From Musa acuminata AAA Group (taxonomy: Eukaryota; Streptophyta; Magnoliopsida; Zingiberales; Musaceae): DNA of 64,000 nucleotides. Of this stretch, positions 1-10,719 are shown piece after piece. A model generated the notes under the pieces. The model was not told where the DNA came from and searched no databases. It saw only the letters and a program-made list of their open reading frames with translations. The translations under genes and the position numbers were made by a program. Position 1 is the stretch's first letter. Each line of letters starts with the position of its first letter. Location: contig NC_088355.1 in NCBI RefSeq assembly GCF_036884655.1, positions 23,653,501 through 23,717,500 of the forward strand, given 5' to 3'.

Positions 1-500
1 CTAGAGGGTCACACACATTTGGTAGGCATTACGATGAGTAGAGGTTCGGATATGAGATATCCGACGGAGCCCTTGTCTTACTGGATGCAGATCCAATACC
101 CACTAGGGAAGGACCCATTAGGGTTTGACACGGGATCTCTATAAATAGGAGGGATTCACAGCCTCATAGGCTAGAGTCTTTGCTTGCCTTTCCTATTCTC
201 CTCTCCCTCTCCACCTCAGAGTAGGCCTGGAGTTTTGAGGAGCGTCGTCGCAACCCTACTGTGTGGATCACCGCTAGAGAGGAGGACGCTTGACCTCCTT
301 CACCCTCTCCTAAGGATCTGCAAGGAAACAGGGATATACGATCTCCCTAGGTAACACAATCTCTATACGCAGTTTTGTGTTTTACGGATTTTTGCGCACC
401 AATCTTCGCACGACGACGAACATCTTTTTGGGAATCGGGGATTTTTGTTTTCTTGTTCTTTCGCTACGCATATGATGTCGCCCCCTAAGATTTCCCAACA
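1..500 (+). repeat. Copia-A 5' LTR, 3' part only
   Basis: This is the last 500 bp of a roughly 1.5-kb LTR; the element begins left of the window. The piece ends in CAACA, directly followed by a primer-binding site. It matches the right part of the inverted LTR at 29973-31467 and joins on where the 3' LTR copy (12078-12549 plus 22690-23260) stops. It holds the TATA box, the R region and U5. Confidence 0.9.
140..147 (+). promoter_or_regulatory. Copia-A LTR TATA box
   Basis: TATAAATA lies about 350 bp before the LTR end, a normal position for a copia promoter, so transcription should start near 170-180. The same box occurs on the minus strand at 30327-30334 in the inverted relative. Confidence 0.7.
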
Positions 501-501
501 G

Positions 502-513
502 TGGTATCAGAGC
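502..513 (+). other. Copia-A primer-binding site
   Basis: TGGTATCAGAGC begins one base after the LTR end. It is the usual plant copia PBS, complementary to the 3' end of initiator Met-tRNA, and primes minus-strand DNA synthesis. Confidence 0.92.
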
Positions 514-589
514 CAGGTTGTTCGTGCGAATGATTAGTTTTGAACAGCATGTGTTGTGTTTAGGAAGAATTTTGACGTCAAAATCGTTG

Positions 590-1200
590 ACGCAAAAGCG
601 AGAAAGGGCAGCAACAGTTGCTGCCCTCGATCTGCGTGCGTGAAGCGCAGCCGAAGGCGAGCAGCACAGGGGCTGCGTTTGCAGTAGCCGGCCGGCGGCC
701 TGCTTGCAACAGCCTTGCTACCGGCGGGGCTGGCAGGCCACGGGCAGAGGCGCCGCAGGGCAGCGGCGCCTGCTGCCGCAAGGAAGCGGCGCCTGCCGCC
801 GCAGGGCAGCGGGGTCTTCCGTCGCAAGGAAGCGGCGCCTGCCGCCGCTGCTCCCGCGGCGTCTGCCGCCGCAGGGCAGCGACGCCTGCCGCCGCTGCTC
901 CCGCGGCGTCTGCCGCCGCAGGGCAGCGACGCCTGCCGCCGCTGCTCCCGCGGCGTCTGCCGCCGCAGGGCAGCGACGCTTGCCGCCGCTGCTCCCGCGG
1001 GCGAAACCCCCCCCCCCCTCCCATAGGGGCGGCCGCCCGGCGGGACAGCACCGCCTGCGGAGGCAGCGAGGCCCGCGGGGGAGCCCACCTGCAGCGGCAG
1101 CGCCGCCAGCGTGCGTGCCGCCTGCAGGCGAGGGCAGTGCCCTCGCCCCGCCGCACAGGCCGCCGCCAGCAGGGTGGCGGCGGCAGCGGTAGCAGCAAAG
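590..1200 (+). repeat. GC-rich leader with 47-bp tandem repeats
   Basis: This is the first part of the 2-kb Copia-A leader between PBS and gag. It is extremely GC-rich and contains four copies of a 47-bp unit starting at 841, 888, 935 and 982. Each unit has the core GCCGCCGCTGCTCCCGCGG. Open frames here are Arg/Ala-rich on both strands and are by-products of the composition. The inverted element has a shorter version at 29460-29880, so repeat number varies between copies. Confidence 0.8.
1127..1147. other. Conserved GC hairpin in leader
   Basis: GGCGAGGGC, a three-base loop and GCCCTCGCC form a perfect 9-bp stem. Copia-A' keeps the stem near 29512-29532 with only the loop changed (AGT here; ACT there, read on the plus strand). 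That suggests selection on RNA structure, or recent descent. Confidence 0.6.
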
Positions 1201-1985
1201 GATAGTAGGGCATTAGGGTTTTCTGGAAAAAGATAGTTTTACCCATCGAAAATTGAGAAATTTCAGTTTCTGTCTTTTGTCCAAATTACGAAAATACCCT
1301 TAGGAATTGAGAAATTCCCTACATGTCCCTGATTTCAGAAAAATATTAATTATTTAAAAGGTTTAGTTTATTATTATTTTTATTATTATCTAGTTGTCCT
1401 ACATGATGATTATTATTTATACATGTGATGTATGATGTGTGGACGGATGATCATGGACCGTGTGATGTGTGTACTTGTGATTATTATTATTGAGGTCTAC
1501 GAGCCTCCATTATATTTCTCGTTTATTGTTGGGCCTGCGTGCCTATGATTAAGTTGTAATCACATGAGGAGGCGCAGCTGGAGCGTAGATGCGATAGCGG
1601 GACCCACGAGACGGACGATCGTGATGCATGGAGATGCATCAAGATGTCGACGGAATCGACGAGGGCGAGATGGACGATCACAGGGCATGGAGATGCACCG
1701 TTGCACACATAGATCTTGATGTGAGTGATTAGGCCTACTAGCTCGGGCCTAATCATATTAGGTTGTGGTCCATGATCATCTGGTGTGATTACTTATACAC
1801 ATACTAGATAAGTATATATATTTGCATGCGATGTAGATATATATTAAATATGTATATGTGTGACATGTCATATTAGGAGACCAAATCTTAGAAACATCTC
1901 TCGATAATATTAAGTCGGTAAACGTGAGGCAATTAGATTGACCCACGTGGCCTTCCATCGTTATAAGTAGGAACCGATTCCCGAT

Positions 1986-2299
1986 GTAGGTTGAGTTGGT
2001 CGAGTCCCTCGAGACTCACCTATATCGCGATTCGCTATCTTGCTTACGACATAGAGATGTCACCGGTGACCTGAGGGCATGGTATACTTGGTCGAGTCCC
2101 TCGAGGGTATATCATCAAATCAGACTCATCTTGTAACGAAGGTGTTGACTTAACCGAGCATCATGGTTGGTCGAGTCCCTCGAGGCCATGGTGATTCGGA
2201 GGCCGAACAGGATGGGAATCACAAGGAGTTGTGATCGGCAAGAGTTGCCTACCTTTTAGGCTTAGTGTGATTGGTCGAGTCCCTCGAGGTTACACTAAG
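1986..2299 (+). promoter_or_regulatory. Four-hairpin array in Copia-A leader
   Basis: The 18-base motif TTGGTCGAGTCCCTCGAG occurs at 1996, 2088, 2167 and 2271. Inside it TCGAG and CTCGA can pair around TCC. Each copy is flanked by a different pair of complementary arms, for example CTTAGTGTGA with TTACACTAAG at 2261-2299 and ATGGTATAC with GTATATCAT at 2079-2115. The loops are identical while the stems differ yet still pair. The array lies about 190 bp upstream of gag, where LTR retroelements carry packaging, dimerisation or translation signals; that function is inferred. Confidence 0.7.
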
Positions 2300-2484
2300 A
2301 CGCTGATTGGATCCTGATCCCCACTAGAAGTCTGCCGGAGACTTCCGTTTCACGTGCTGAGGGTGTCGCGTGACTCGTTAGTAAAATAGTGAGAGCATAA
2401 TAAGATAGAAGTCCATATCTTGATAGTTTATTTCTTGCAAAATCTGCATGTTATTCATTTCTGCTGCATCTTTATTTTCAGAAA

Positions 2485-3298
2485 ATGTCGCTTTTAAATC
2501 CCTTACATGGCATACTTGATGTCAACCGCCTCACTGGTCCAAATTATATGGATTGGCTCCGTAACTTGAGAATTATTCTCATAGTGGAGAAAATCGTGTA
2601 CGTCCTTGATACAGTGATGCCTACGCCCGAAGAAGGGGCAAGAGAGGATGAGATCGCTCGCTACGTGAAGTACATTGATGACTCCACTCTTGCTCAGTGC
2701 TATATATTGGGCTCTATGACTCCAGAGTTATAGAGACAACATGAAAAGATGGATGCCAGATCCATTCTCCTACATGTCCGCAAATTGTTTGAGGAACAGG
2801 GAAGAACTCAACGATATGAGATATCCAAGAGTCTTTTCCGCGCTAGGATGACTGAGGGGACACCGGTTCAGAACCATGTCCTAAAGATGATTGAGTGGAT
2901 AGAGAAACTCACAGGTCTAGGAATGGTCCTAGAGGATAACTTGTGTGTGGACATTGTGCTTCAGTCCCTACCAGATTCCTTTTCATAGTTCATAATGAAT
3001 TTTAATATGAACAAGCTTGAGGTGACTCTCCCAGAGCTCCTCAATATGTTGAGGGAGGCAAAGAGTACTATTAAGAAAGAGAAGCCAGTTCTCTACACTG
3101 GTGAGACCATAAAGAAAAGGAAAGCAGAAAGGTCCCTTAAGAAGGGAAAGAGCAAGGGCAAACAAGGTAAAGCAAAGGTTGCTAAGAAAGACCCAGCAAA
3201 GGACAAAGGCCAGTGCTTCCACTGTGGTAAAGATGGGCATTGGAAGAGAAACTGCAAAGAGTACCTTGCAGAAAGGGCGAAACAAAAGCTTGATGAAG
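2485..3298 (+). pseudogene. gag: Copia-A gag (broken)
   Basis: This is the 5' end of a Ty1/copia polyprotein, which forms the virus-like particle in the cytoplasm. The start [18 protein letters not shown] matches the inverted copy at 28249. A UBN2-like gag domain is followed by a basic Lys-rich stretch and a CCHC knuckle (C-x2-C-x4-H-x4-C in [14 protein letters not shown], near 3211-3252). The frame carries stops at 2731-2733 and 2986-2988. Both correspond to CAG in Copia-A', so each is a C-to-T change. Just after the knuckle the gene is split by the gypsy insertion at 3299; the frame resumes at 8990 with protease. It cannot make full-length Gag. Confidence 0.9.
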
Positions 3299-3736
3299 TG
3301 TTAGGACTCTAGCTTGGAGAGTCCTAATTGAGAGGGACATTCATGTAAAACTGTTAGGACTCTAGCTAGGAGAGTCCTAATTGAGAGGGACATTCTGTTA
3401 GGACTCTAGCTAGGAGAGTCCTAATTGAGAGGGGCATTCAAGTAGGAGGTGTTTTCTTAGAGAAGAATTAGGAGTTGTAAGGGAATAGGAGTCTTGACTA
3501 TGAGTCATACTAGGAGTTGGTTAGAAGTAAGAGTCTTAAGTAGGAGTCCTATTAGGAGTTAGGGTTTAGAAGCCCTATAAATAGCCATGTATTCCTTCCC
3601 TTTTCATAAGTAATAGATGAATATTTTCTGCAGCCTTTGAGCAGCAACTTGGAGGGAGGAACCCCTATAGAGTTCCAAGGAGGCCGATCCCCTAAAGAGA
3701 TCAACCCCAAGTTTAGAATCTGTAAGGGTTCTAACA
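3299..3736 (+). repeat. Gypsy 5' LTR
   Basis: Runs from TGTTAGG to CTAACA, 438 bp. A TATAAATA box lies at 3576-3583. Its start holds three tandem copies (from about 3301, 3354 and 3398) of a unit in which TAGGACTCT pairs with AGAGTCCTA, giving three hairpins in U3. Confidence 0.92.
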
Positions 3737-3738
3737 CC

Positions 3739-3750
3739 TGGTATCAGAGC
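3739..3750 (+). other. Gypsy primer-binding site
   Basis: TGGTATCAGAGC starts two bases after the 5' LTR and is complementary to initiator Met-tRNA. Confidence 0.9.
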
Positions 3751-4050
3751 AGCGTTCTTGGCGTCTCGCTGCCCTTCTACAGCCATCCATCAACCCTCTA
3801 CAACCATCCAAAGCAATTCCCACAATTGCTTAAAAGATCGTCACTGAATTCCGTCATCATCTCCACCACCACGGATCATCCTTTAATCTCCCCGTGAATT
3901 GCATCAGGTTCTGGTTTCCTACCTTACTGCTGCTGTAATTTAGTTATCCTTATTCGAAAATCCAAAAAAAAAAAAAAAAAAAATCGTTCCTATATTGCTG
4001 CATAAACTTTTCGTCACAAAGTTTTCATCTCTACGACGAAAGATACATTG

Positions 4051-4420
4051 CAGAATTCCAGCCGCATAGCACCATCTGTTTGATCTTGCTACTGTGCTTT
4101 TTCTATCCAAATTTCTACGAAATTTTTATGACATCTTTGACACTTCTTAACAGTGGATTTCCCTTTGGTTTCATAAAAAAATTCTCAATTTAAACTACTG
4201 ATCTTTTATGTCTAATCTGCTGCACTTGAATTGCAGAATTCAAGCCGCATAGCACCATCTGTTTGATCTTGCTACTGTGCTTTTTCTATCCAAATTTCTA
4301 TGAAATTTTTATGACATCTTTGACACTTCCTAACAGTAGATTTCCCTTTGGTTTAATCGAAAAATTCTCAATATAAACTACTGATCTTTTATGTCCAATC
4401 TGCTGCACTTGAAAATCTAT
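4051..4420 (+). repeat. 183-bp tandem duplication in gypsy leader
   Basis: The stretch starting CAGAATTCCAGCCGCATAGC at 4051 recurs at 4234 with few changes, a period of 183 bp. A third, partial and diverged copy may follow near 4424. The rest of 3751-5356 is AT-rich leader with an A-run at 3963-3982 and no gene that I recognise. Confidence 0.8.
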
Positions 4421-4499
4421 GCTGCAGAAAATTTCAGCTGCATATCGTTGCCTTAATCCATCTATTTGCAATATTTTTGAATGAAATTTCTTATACACT

Positions 4500-4765
4500 A
4501 CTGTATGGAGCATGAACTCAAAACCGAGCACTTCACCCGAAGAGAAAAAGATATTTTTATCAAATTTAATTTTGCTATTAGCTAAAGATCTTGGGAATGA
4601 TGCCAAATAATGTACCCACAGATAGTTATAGTCTACAGCATGTGTAGTCATAACTATCGCATTAGCACTCTATGAGTTACTTGGCTTTGTCTATGACTTG
4701 TATAGATAAAGCTATTTGTAGAAACTTTACACATAATGAATTTTACTTTTACTTACCAAAAAAAA
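4500..4765 (+). mobile_element. 5'-truncated LINE inside the gypsy leader
   Basis: These 266 bp match the last bases of LINE ORF2 plus its 3' UTR and short poly(A), compared with 58399-58660. They are flanked by a 17-bp target duplication, GAAATTTCTTATACACT, at 4483-4499 and 4766-4782. This is a normal product of target-primed reverse transcription with strong 5' truncation, and it is the innermost layer of a copia-gypsy-LINE nest. Confidence 0.93.
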
Positions 4766-5356
4766 GAAATTTCTTATACACTTCATAGATCATCTTGGCT
4801 TCCATCTAAGATTGATCTATTAAGAAATTTATCTCTAAAAACAATTTTATGTTGCTGCAAATTTTCATCGTAACCCGCTGAAATTTTTTCGACGATAATT
4901 CTGTAATTGCAACTTGCACCAATTTCCTTGCTGTTATACTGCCGAAATTTTCTTGATTAAATTAGATATCCTTGCTGTCATATAAACTATGATTTTTCTA
5001 TCAATTCCCTCCTCAATTCTCCCATGTTTTTGGTGGAAATTACGTCGAGAAACCGTTGTTTCTTCGACGATAATTCTACTCTTACAAGACAGCATATACT
5101 TGCTGCAACTTCCACGGATTTCTGTCAAACCTTTGCTACCATCTACCACAGATCCAAAACTTTCATCCACAGCCCTAAAACTCTACTAAACCACACCCTC
5201 AAACTGCACCCAAAACAGCCACAAAACAAGCCTAAACCGCAGCCTACATCCACCAATCCACCAACACTTTCGACCATCACTTCCCTCAACCTATACATGC
5301 CTTTAACCCAACAGCAAAAGAGAGATCTTAACATCATTGATTTGGGGCCATATACT

Positions 5357-6663
5357 ATGGCATCTAAGGAGGCAATCAATGCTAAATTCGAAGCCTTGGA
5401 GGCGCGAATGAAGGATAAGATTCGGATGCTCTTTAACGAACTCAGATTGGGCCGACCACTAAGCCCGAAAAAATCATATCAAGGAGAGAGCTTTGCCCAA
5501 TCACACCAAGCCCGAAGAGATGACTTCCAAGGGAGGAGAGGCTCTATGATCGATCCCAACTATCCATGCATAAGGGTGGACTTCCCTAGATGGGAAGAAG
5601 GAGACCCGATTGGTTGGATCTCGCGCGCGGAGCGATATTTTCAGTACCACAAAACGCGGATGCATCTATGGTGAAAATTGCAGCTATACATCTTGAAGGG
5701 GATGCTATACAGTGGTTTGACTGGTTTGAACATACTTATGGAGTCCTTTCATGGCAACAATTCAAAGAAGGACTGCTGATCCGCTTCAGACCAACCGATT
5801 ACGAGAATATTGATGGACAACTAGCAAAGATCCGACAAACTTCCACCATTCAGGAGTACCAAACTAGGTTTGAAAGGTTATCTAATCAAACTCATGATTG
5901 GTCTCAAAAACAGCTATTGAGGATCTTCATTGAGGGCTTGAAGCCGGAGATCCGAAGAGAAGTTAAAGCGCGACAACCGTATACGCTTATGGCAGCCATC
6001 TCTTTCGCACGACATCAAGAGGAGCAATTGAACCATGAAGCTCGGAGGACTAGGGTTGCTCCTCAACCAGTAATATTGAAGCCCTCAGCCCCCCCTACTA
6101 TTGACGAAGTCCCTACACCAAAGAGGTTAACAAGAGAAGAGCTTCGGGAGCGATATGCGAAGGGGTTATGTTGGCATTGTGATGAGCCGTGGAGCCGTGA
6201 GCATCGTTGTAGTAAAGGGGGACTTCTTATGATTGAACCGATAGAAGAAGAGGTCATTGAACATTCAGAAGAGAGCCTTGAACATGAAGAAAAAGATACA
6301 GAAGAAGAGCCACAACCGACCGAAGTTACGGTACAAACACTAGCTGGCTACTCAAACCCGCAAACGATGAAAGTTGGAGGCCTTCACAAACAACAACCAA
6401 TCACTGTTCTCATCGACATGGGCAGTACTACTAACTTCCTAAATAGTAAGCTTGCTGTTCGGATATCATTACCTATCGAGAATCGCTGCAGGTTTGATGT
6501 TAAGGTCACCGACGGACGGATTTTGAATTGTGATCATAGGCGCTTGCAAGAGAAACTATTGCTGCAGGACCAAGATATAATTGCAGATTTCTTCCTTCTC
6601 CCTCTTAACAATCATGAGGCCATGCTCAGAATTAAATGGTTGATGACATTAGGTGATATTTCT
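5357..6663 (+). pseudogene. gag: Gypsy gag-protease (frameshifted)
   Basis: The likely start is MASKEAINAKF at 5357; an in-frame ATG lies upstream at 5297. A Retrotrans_gag domain spans roughly 5570-6030, including the motifs FPRWEEGDPIGWI and IEGLKPEIRREV. A chromovirus-type knuckle, CWHCDEPWSREHRC (C-x2-C-x7-H-x-C), follows near 6170. The aspartic protease site reads LIDMGSTTNF, where the family usually has D-S/T-G, so Asp is kept but the next residue is unusual. A one-base loss near 5656 shifts the frame inside gag. Protease runs into a TAG at 6664-6666 where related elements have Trp, and the same frame continues into pol. Confidence 0.85.
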
Positions 6664-6666
6664 TAG

Positions 6667-8529
6667 AATTTTATGAAACTAATTATGAAATTTTACAGTA
6701 AGGAGAAACAGGTGACATTGCACAGGAAACGTGGGGGCGACATAACAACGATTTGCACACAACAAATGGAGAATGTTTTGCATAAAGCATGTAGCGGTTT
6801 TTTGGTACAACTTGAGCAGCAAACTGAGGGAGAGCCAACAGAATTTGAAGATCCAAATCTACTTCCTTTGCTTGCTGAATTTTCAAATATATTTAACGAA
6901 CCGCGCAACCTACCTCTTACTTGTCGGCATGATCATTGTATAATGATTCTTCCAGGCAAATCTTCAGCAAATGCTCAGCCATATCAGTATCCACATCTCC
7001 AGAAGGATGAAATAGAAAGGATTATAAAAGAGATGCTCGAAACAGGAGTTATTCGGCCAAGTTGCAACCTCTACTCTTCCCCGGTGCTACTTGTACGCAA
7101 GAAGGACGAAATAAGGCGAATATGTGTTGATTACCGAGCTCTCAATGGCATAATCATCAAGGACAAATACTTTATTCCAATAGTAGATGAATTGCTAGAT
7201 GAAAGGGAGCACAAATCTTTACAAAGCTGGACCTTTGATCCGGGTATCATCAAATACGAGCATGCGAAGAAGACATACGGAAAACCACATTTTGAACACA
7301 AAACAACCATGAATTTTTGCTTTGTTCAACGAAAGGTGGAATATCTTGGGCATATCATATCAGATGAAGGTGTGGCAGTGGACCCCTTCAAAATTGGAGC
7401 AATGCAAAACTGGCCGACCTCGAGAAACATAAAATTGCTACATGGCTTTCTGGGTTTAACAGGCTACTACCGCAAGTTCGTGAAAAACTATAGAAAGATC
7501 AGTGCACCACTTACTTCCTTACTAGAAAAAGATGTCTTCCAATGGTTGGACAGAGCCTCCGCTGCCTTCGACAAACTTAAGGCAGCTATGACGACGACGC
7601 CGGTGCTAAAACTACCAGATTTCAACCGACCCTTCATTATTGAGGCCGACACATCTGGAGTCAGAATTGGAGCCATTCTCATACAAGATGGTCGACCACT
7701 CGCATACACTAGCAAGGCATTATCTCCCTCCGATCAAAATATGTCAACATATGATAAGGAGATGCTCGCCATTGTGCGCGCAGCAACGAGGTGGAGATTG
7801 TACTTGATCAGGCGATACTTTCAAATCAAGACCGACCATAAAAGCCTAAAATATCTCTTGGAGCAGAAGATATCTTCCCCCGAGCAGCAAAAATGGGTAA
7901 CAAAACTTCTTGGATTTGATTTTGAAATAACTTACAAAAAAGGGAAAGAGAATGTTCTTGCAGATGCGCTTTCGCAACTACCCGAGCAAGTTGAAGTTTC
8001 GACCGTTTCACTTCCGACCAGCGACTTCCTTGAGGATATTAAGATGGAATGGCAGGAAGATTCAGATACTAGTAAGATTATAAAAAAATTGGAGAAAGCA
8101 CTAAGCCCCATGACTCATTACAATCGGGACTCAAAAGAATTATGCTATAAGGGACGCATTGTGCATGTGACAGATTATACTTGCATCTTCAAGAGCAGAT
8201 TTTGGACAAAGTTATTCCATATGCAGGGTACTAAATTGAAAAGGAGTACGACATATCACCCACAAACCAACAGCCAGATGAAAGTTTTAAATAGGTGCTT
8301 GGAGACAGCCCAAAGCCACCCACCAAATATGACTACCCAAAGAGAACTCCAGACCCAGCCAAGTGCCATTATTGATCGACGGATCGTGACTCGACGACGA
8401 CGACCCATTAAAGGAGTGCTAATAAAGTGGGCGAATCTACCAATAGAAGATGCCGCTTGGGAGAACTATGACGACTTGAAGATCAAATTCCCAGAATTCA
8501 CGAATCATCAGCCTCGAGGACAAGGCTGA
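6667..8529 (+). pseudogene. pol: Gypsy pol lacking RT and integrase catalytic cores
   Basis: This stays open for more than 600 codons in the gag-protease frame. It has the N-terminal RT fingers (ICVDYRALNGIIIKDKYF), then jumps at about 7200 to an unrelated-looking short stretch and on to the RT thumb (VEYLGHIISDEGVAVDPFK). The palm with the YxDD box is missing. RNase H is well preserved (FIIEADTSGVRIGAIL, TDHKSLKYLL, NVLADALSQLP). The integrase zinc and DDE core are lost; only a late piece (TTYHPQTNSQ) and a chromodomain-like tail (GVLIKWANLPIEDAAWENY) remain. Deletions that keep the frame are notable. The product could not reverse-transcribe or integrate by itself. Confidence 0.88.
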
Positions 8530-8546
8530 TTTGAAGAGGGCGGGTC

Positions 8547-8984
8547 AGTTAGGACTCTAGCTTGGAGAGTCCTAATTGAGAGGGACATTCATGTAAAACT
8601 GTTAGGACTCTAGCTAGGAGAGTCCTAATTGAGAGGGACATTCTGTTAGGACTCTAGCTAGGAGAGTCCTAATTGAGAGGGGCATTCAAGTAGGAGGTGT
8701 TTTCTTAGAGAAGAATTAGGAGTTGTAAGGGAATAAGAGTCTTGACTATGAGTCCTACTAGGAGTTAGTTAGAAGTAAGATTCTTAAGTAGGAGTCATAT
8801 TAGGAGTTAGGGTTTAGAAGCCCTATAAAAAGCCATGTATTCCTTCTCTTTTCATAAGCAATAGATGAATATTTTCTGCAGCCTTTGAGCAGCAACTTGG
8901 AGGGAGGAACCCCTATAGAGTTCCAAGGAGGCCGATCCCCTAAAGAGATCAACCCCAAGTTTAGAATCTGTAAGGGTTCCAACA
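8547..8984 (+). repeat. Gypsy 3' LTR
   Basis: The second 438-bp LTR follows a purine-rich tract (GAAGAGGGCGGG, 8533-8544). The first two bases read AG, not TG, and the TATA box is mutated to TATAAAAA, so this copy is older or under no constraint. It ends CCAACA before the TSD. Confidence 0.9.
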
Positions 8985-8989
8985 TGAAG

Positions 8990-9867
8990 CTTCAGGTACA
9001 TTCATGATCAGTCTCCATTTGTCAGACTCTTATGATAACACATAGGTATTGGATACCGGTAGTGCTTATCATATATGCAATTCGTTGCAGGTTCTAGCAA
9101 GGCCTAGGAGACTAGAGAGAGGCGAGATGGACCTCAAGATGGGAAATGGAGCAAAAGTTGCTGTATTAGCTGTTGGCGAGGTCGCCCTACATCTGCCTAG
9201 TGTAGCTTTTATTGCATTAGATGCATGTTATTTTGTTCCTTCTATTATCAAAAACATTATCTCCATTTCATGTTTAACAGTTAGTGGATATAAATTTATT
9301 TTTGAGAACAATGGTTGTTCGATATTATTAGAGGATAAGATCATCACGAAAGGAACATTGCATAATGGTTTATTTATGTTAGACACCACTCCACATATCA
9401 TGAATGTAAATGTGTCCAAAAGGAAACGAGATGAGTTGAATAGTGCATACCTGTGGCATTGTAGGCTAGGTCACATCCATGAAAAAAGGATTCAAAAGTT
9501 GTTAAATGATGGATATCTAGATCCATTCGACTATGTGTCATATGCAACTTGTGAGCCTTGCATTCGTGGAAAACTGACCAAATCTCCATTTAGTAGAACT
9601 GGAGAGAGAGCCAATGAGTTGTTGGAACTCATACATAGTGATGTATGTGGACCCATATCAACTCATGCCATTGGAGGTTACTCCTACTTCATTATATTTA
9701 CTGATGATTTCTCAAGGTATGGATATGTGTACTTAATGAAGTACAAGTCCGAGGCCTTTGAGAAATTCAGAGAGTATAAGAATGAGGTGGAGAACCAGAC
9801 TGGAAAGAGTATCAAAACTCTTCGATCAGATCGAGGAGGTGAATACTTACGTACAGAGTTTACTTAG
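8990..9867 (+). pseudogene. pol: Copia-A protease and integrase start
   Basis: This continues the gag split at 3298. The protease site is [10 protein letters not shown] at about 9049. It is followed by the GAG_pre-integrase zinc region (LWHCRLGHIHEKRIQ, then CEPC) and the start of the integrase core (ELIHSDVCGP, FTDDFSRYGYVY, LRSDRGGEY). The frame ends at TAG 9865-9867. Copia-A' and the fragment at 31468 both have CAG there, so this is a C-to-T change. All key integrase residues up to the second Asp are visible. Not functional as it stands. Confidence 0.9.
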
Positions 9868-10719
9868 TTCCTCAAGGACCATGGGATATTATCCCAATGG
9901 ACACCTCCTTATACACCTCAGCTCAATGGTGTCTCTGAAAGGAGAAATCGTACATTATTAGATATGGTACGGTCCATGATGAGTTTCGCTGACCTACCCG
10001 TCTCATTCTAGGGATATGCCCTAGAAACTGCAGCTTACCTTCTGAACAGAGTTCCAACTAAGTCGGTAGTGTCTACACCATATGAGATATGGAAAGGGAA
10101 GAAGCTTGATCTTAAGGTTGTTAAGATTTGGGGCTGCCCTGCCCATGTTAGAAGACACAACCCCGATAAGTTAGAATCAAGGACAGAGCGATGCAAATTT
10201 GTGGGACACCCCAAGAAAACTTGTGGGTATTATTTCTATCATCTCGAGGACCAAAAGGTCTTTGTAGCTAAGAGAGTAGTGTTCCTTGAGAAGGAACACA
10301 TTCTTGGCGGAGACAGTGGGAGAATGATAGAGTTGAGCGAGGTTGGAGAACCAAGCTCAAGCACCACTCTACAGCCCGAGTCTGTTCAGGTACCTAATAC
10401 ACAATTTTCAACTTTACGCAGGTATGATAGAGTATCTCATCCTCCTGAGAGATATGTGGGACTTATTAGAGGAGAGGATGTTGAGGATATTGATCCTCAG
10501 ACCTACGAGAAGGCTATTATGAGTATAGACTCTAGGAAGTGGCAAGAAGCCATGAATTCTGAGATGGATTCTATGTACTCCAACAAGGTTTGGAACCTAG
10601 TTGATGCACCCGAAGGTATTGTACCCATCGGTTGCAAGTGGATCTTTAAGAAAAAGATCGGAGTAGATGGAAAGGTAGAGACCTATAAAGCAAGGCTAGT
10701 GGCTAAGGGGTATCGTTAA
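9868..10719 (+). pseudogene. pol: Copia-A integrase C-part to RT start
   Basis: Contains the third integrase motif region and GAG-pol linker (TPYEIWKGKK, KIWGCPAHVRRHNPDK), then the RT N-terminus ([30 protein letters not shown]). Stops lie at 10009-10011 (TAG where the inverted copy has TGG) and 10717-10719 (TAA for CAA). Both are transitions. Homologous to 26453-25944 on the minus strand. Confidence 0.88.

Larger units (their letters stand above)
3299..8984 (+). mobile_element. Gypsy element inserted in Copia-A gag
   Basis: A complete LTR-to-LTR Ty3/gypsy insertion. The target duplication TGAAG is at 3294-3298 and 8985-8989; the empty-site sequence is present in the related copy near 31592. 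It has 438-bp LTRs, a Met-tRNA PBS at 3739-3750 and a gag-protease-RT-RNase H-integrase order ending in a chromodomain-like segment, so it is a chromovirus-like element (clade tentative). I count about ten differences between its LTRs by eye, so it is clearly older than Copia-B. Confidence 0.93.

Noticed and set aside
534..1246. Several overlapping 100-220-codon Arg/Ala/Gly-rich frames on both strands
   Set aside because: They are produced by a GC-rich tandem repeat in a retrotransposon leader, occur in many frames at once, and are not conserved as protein in the inverted copy.
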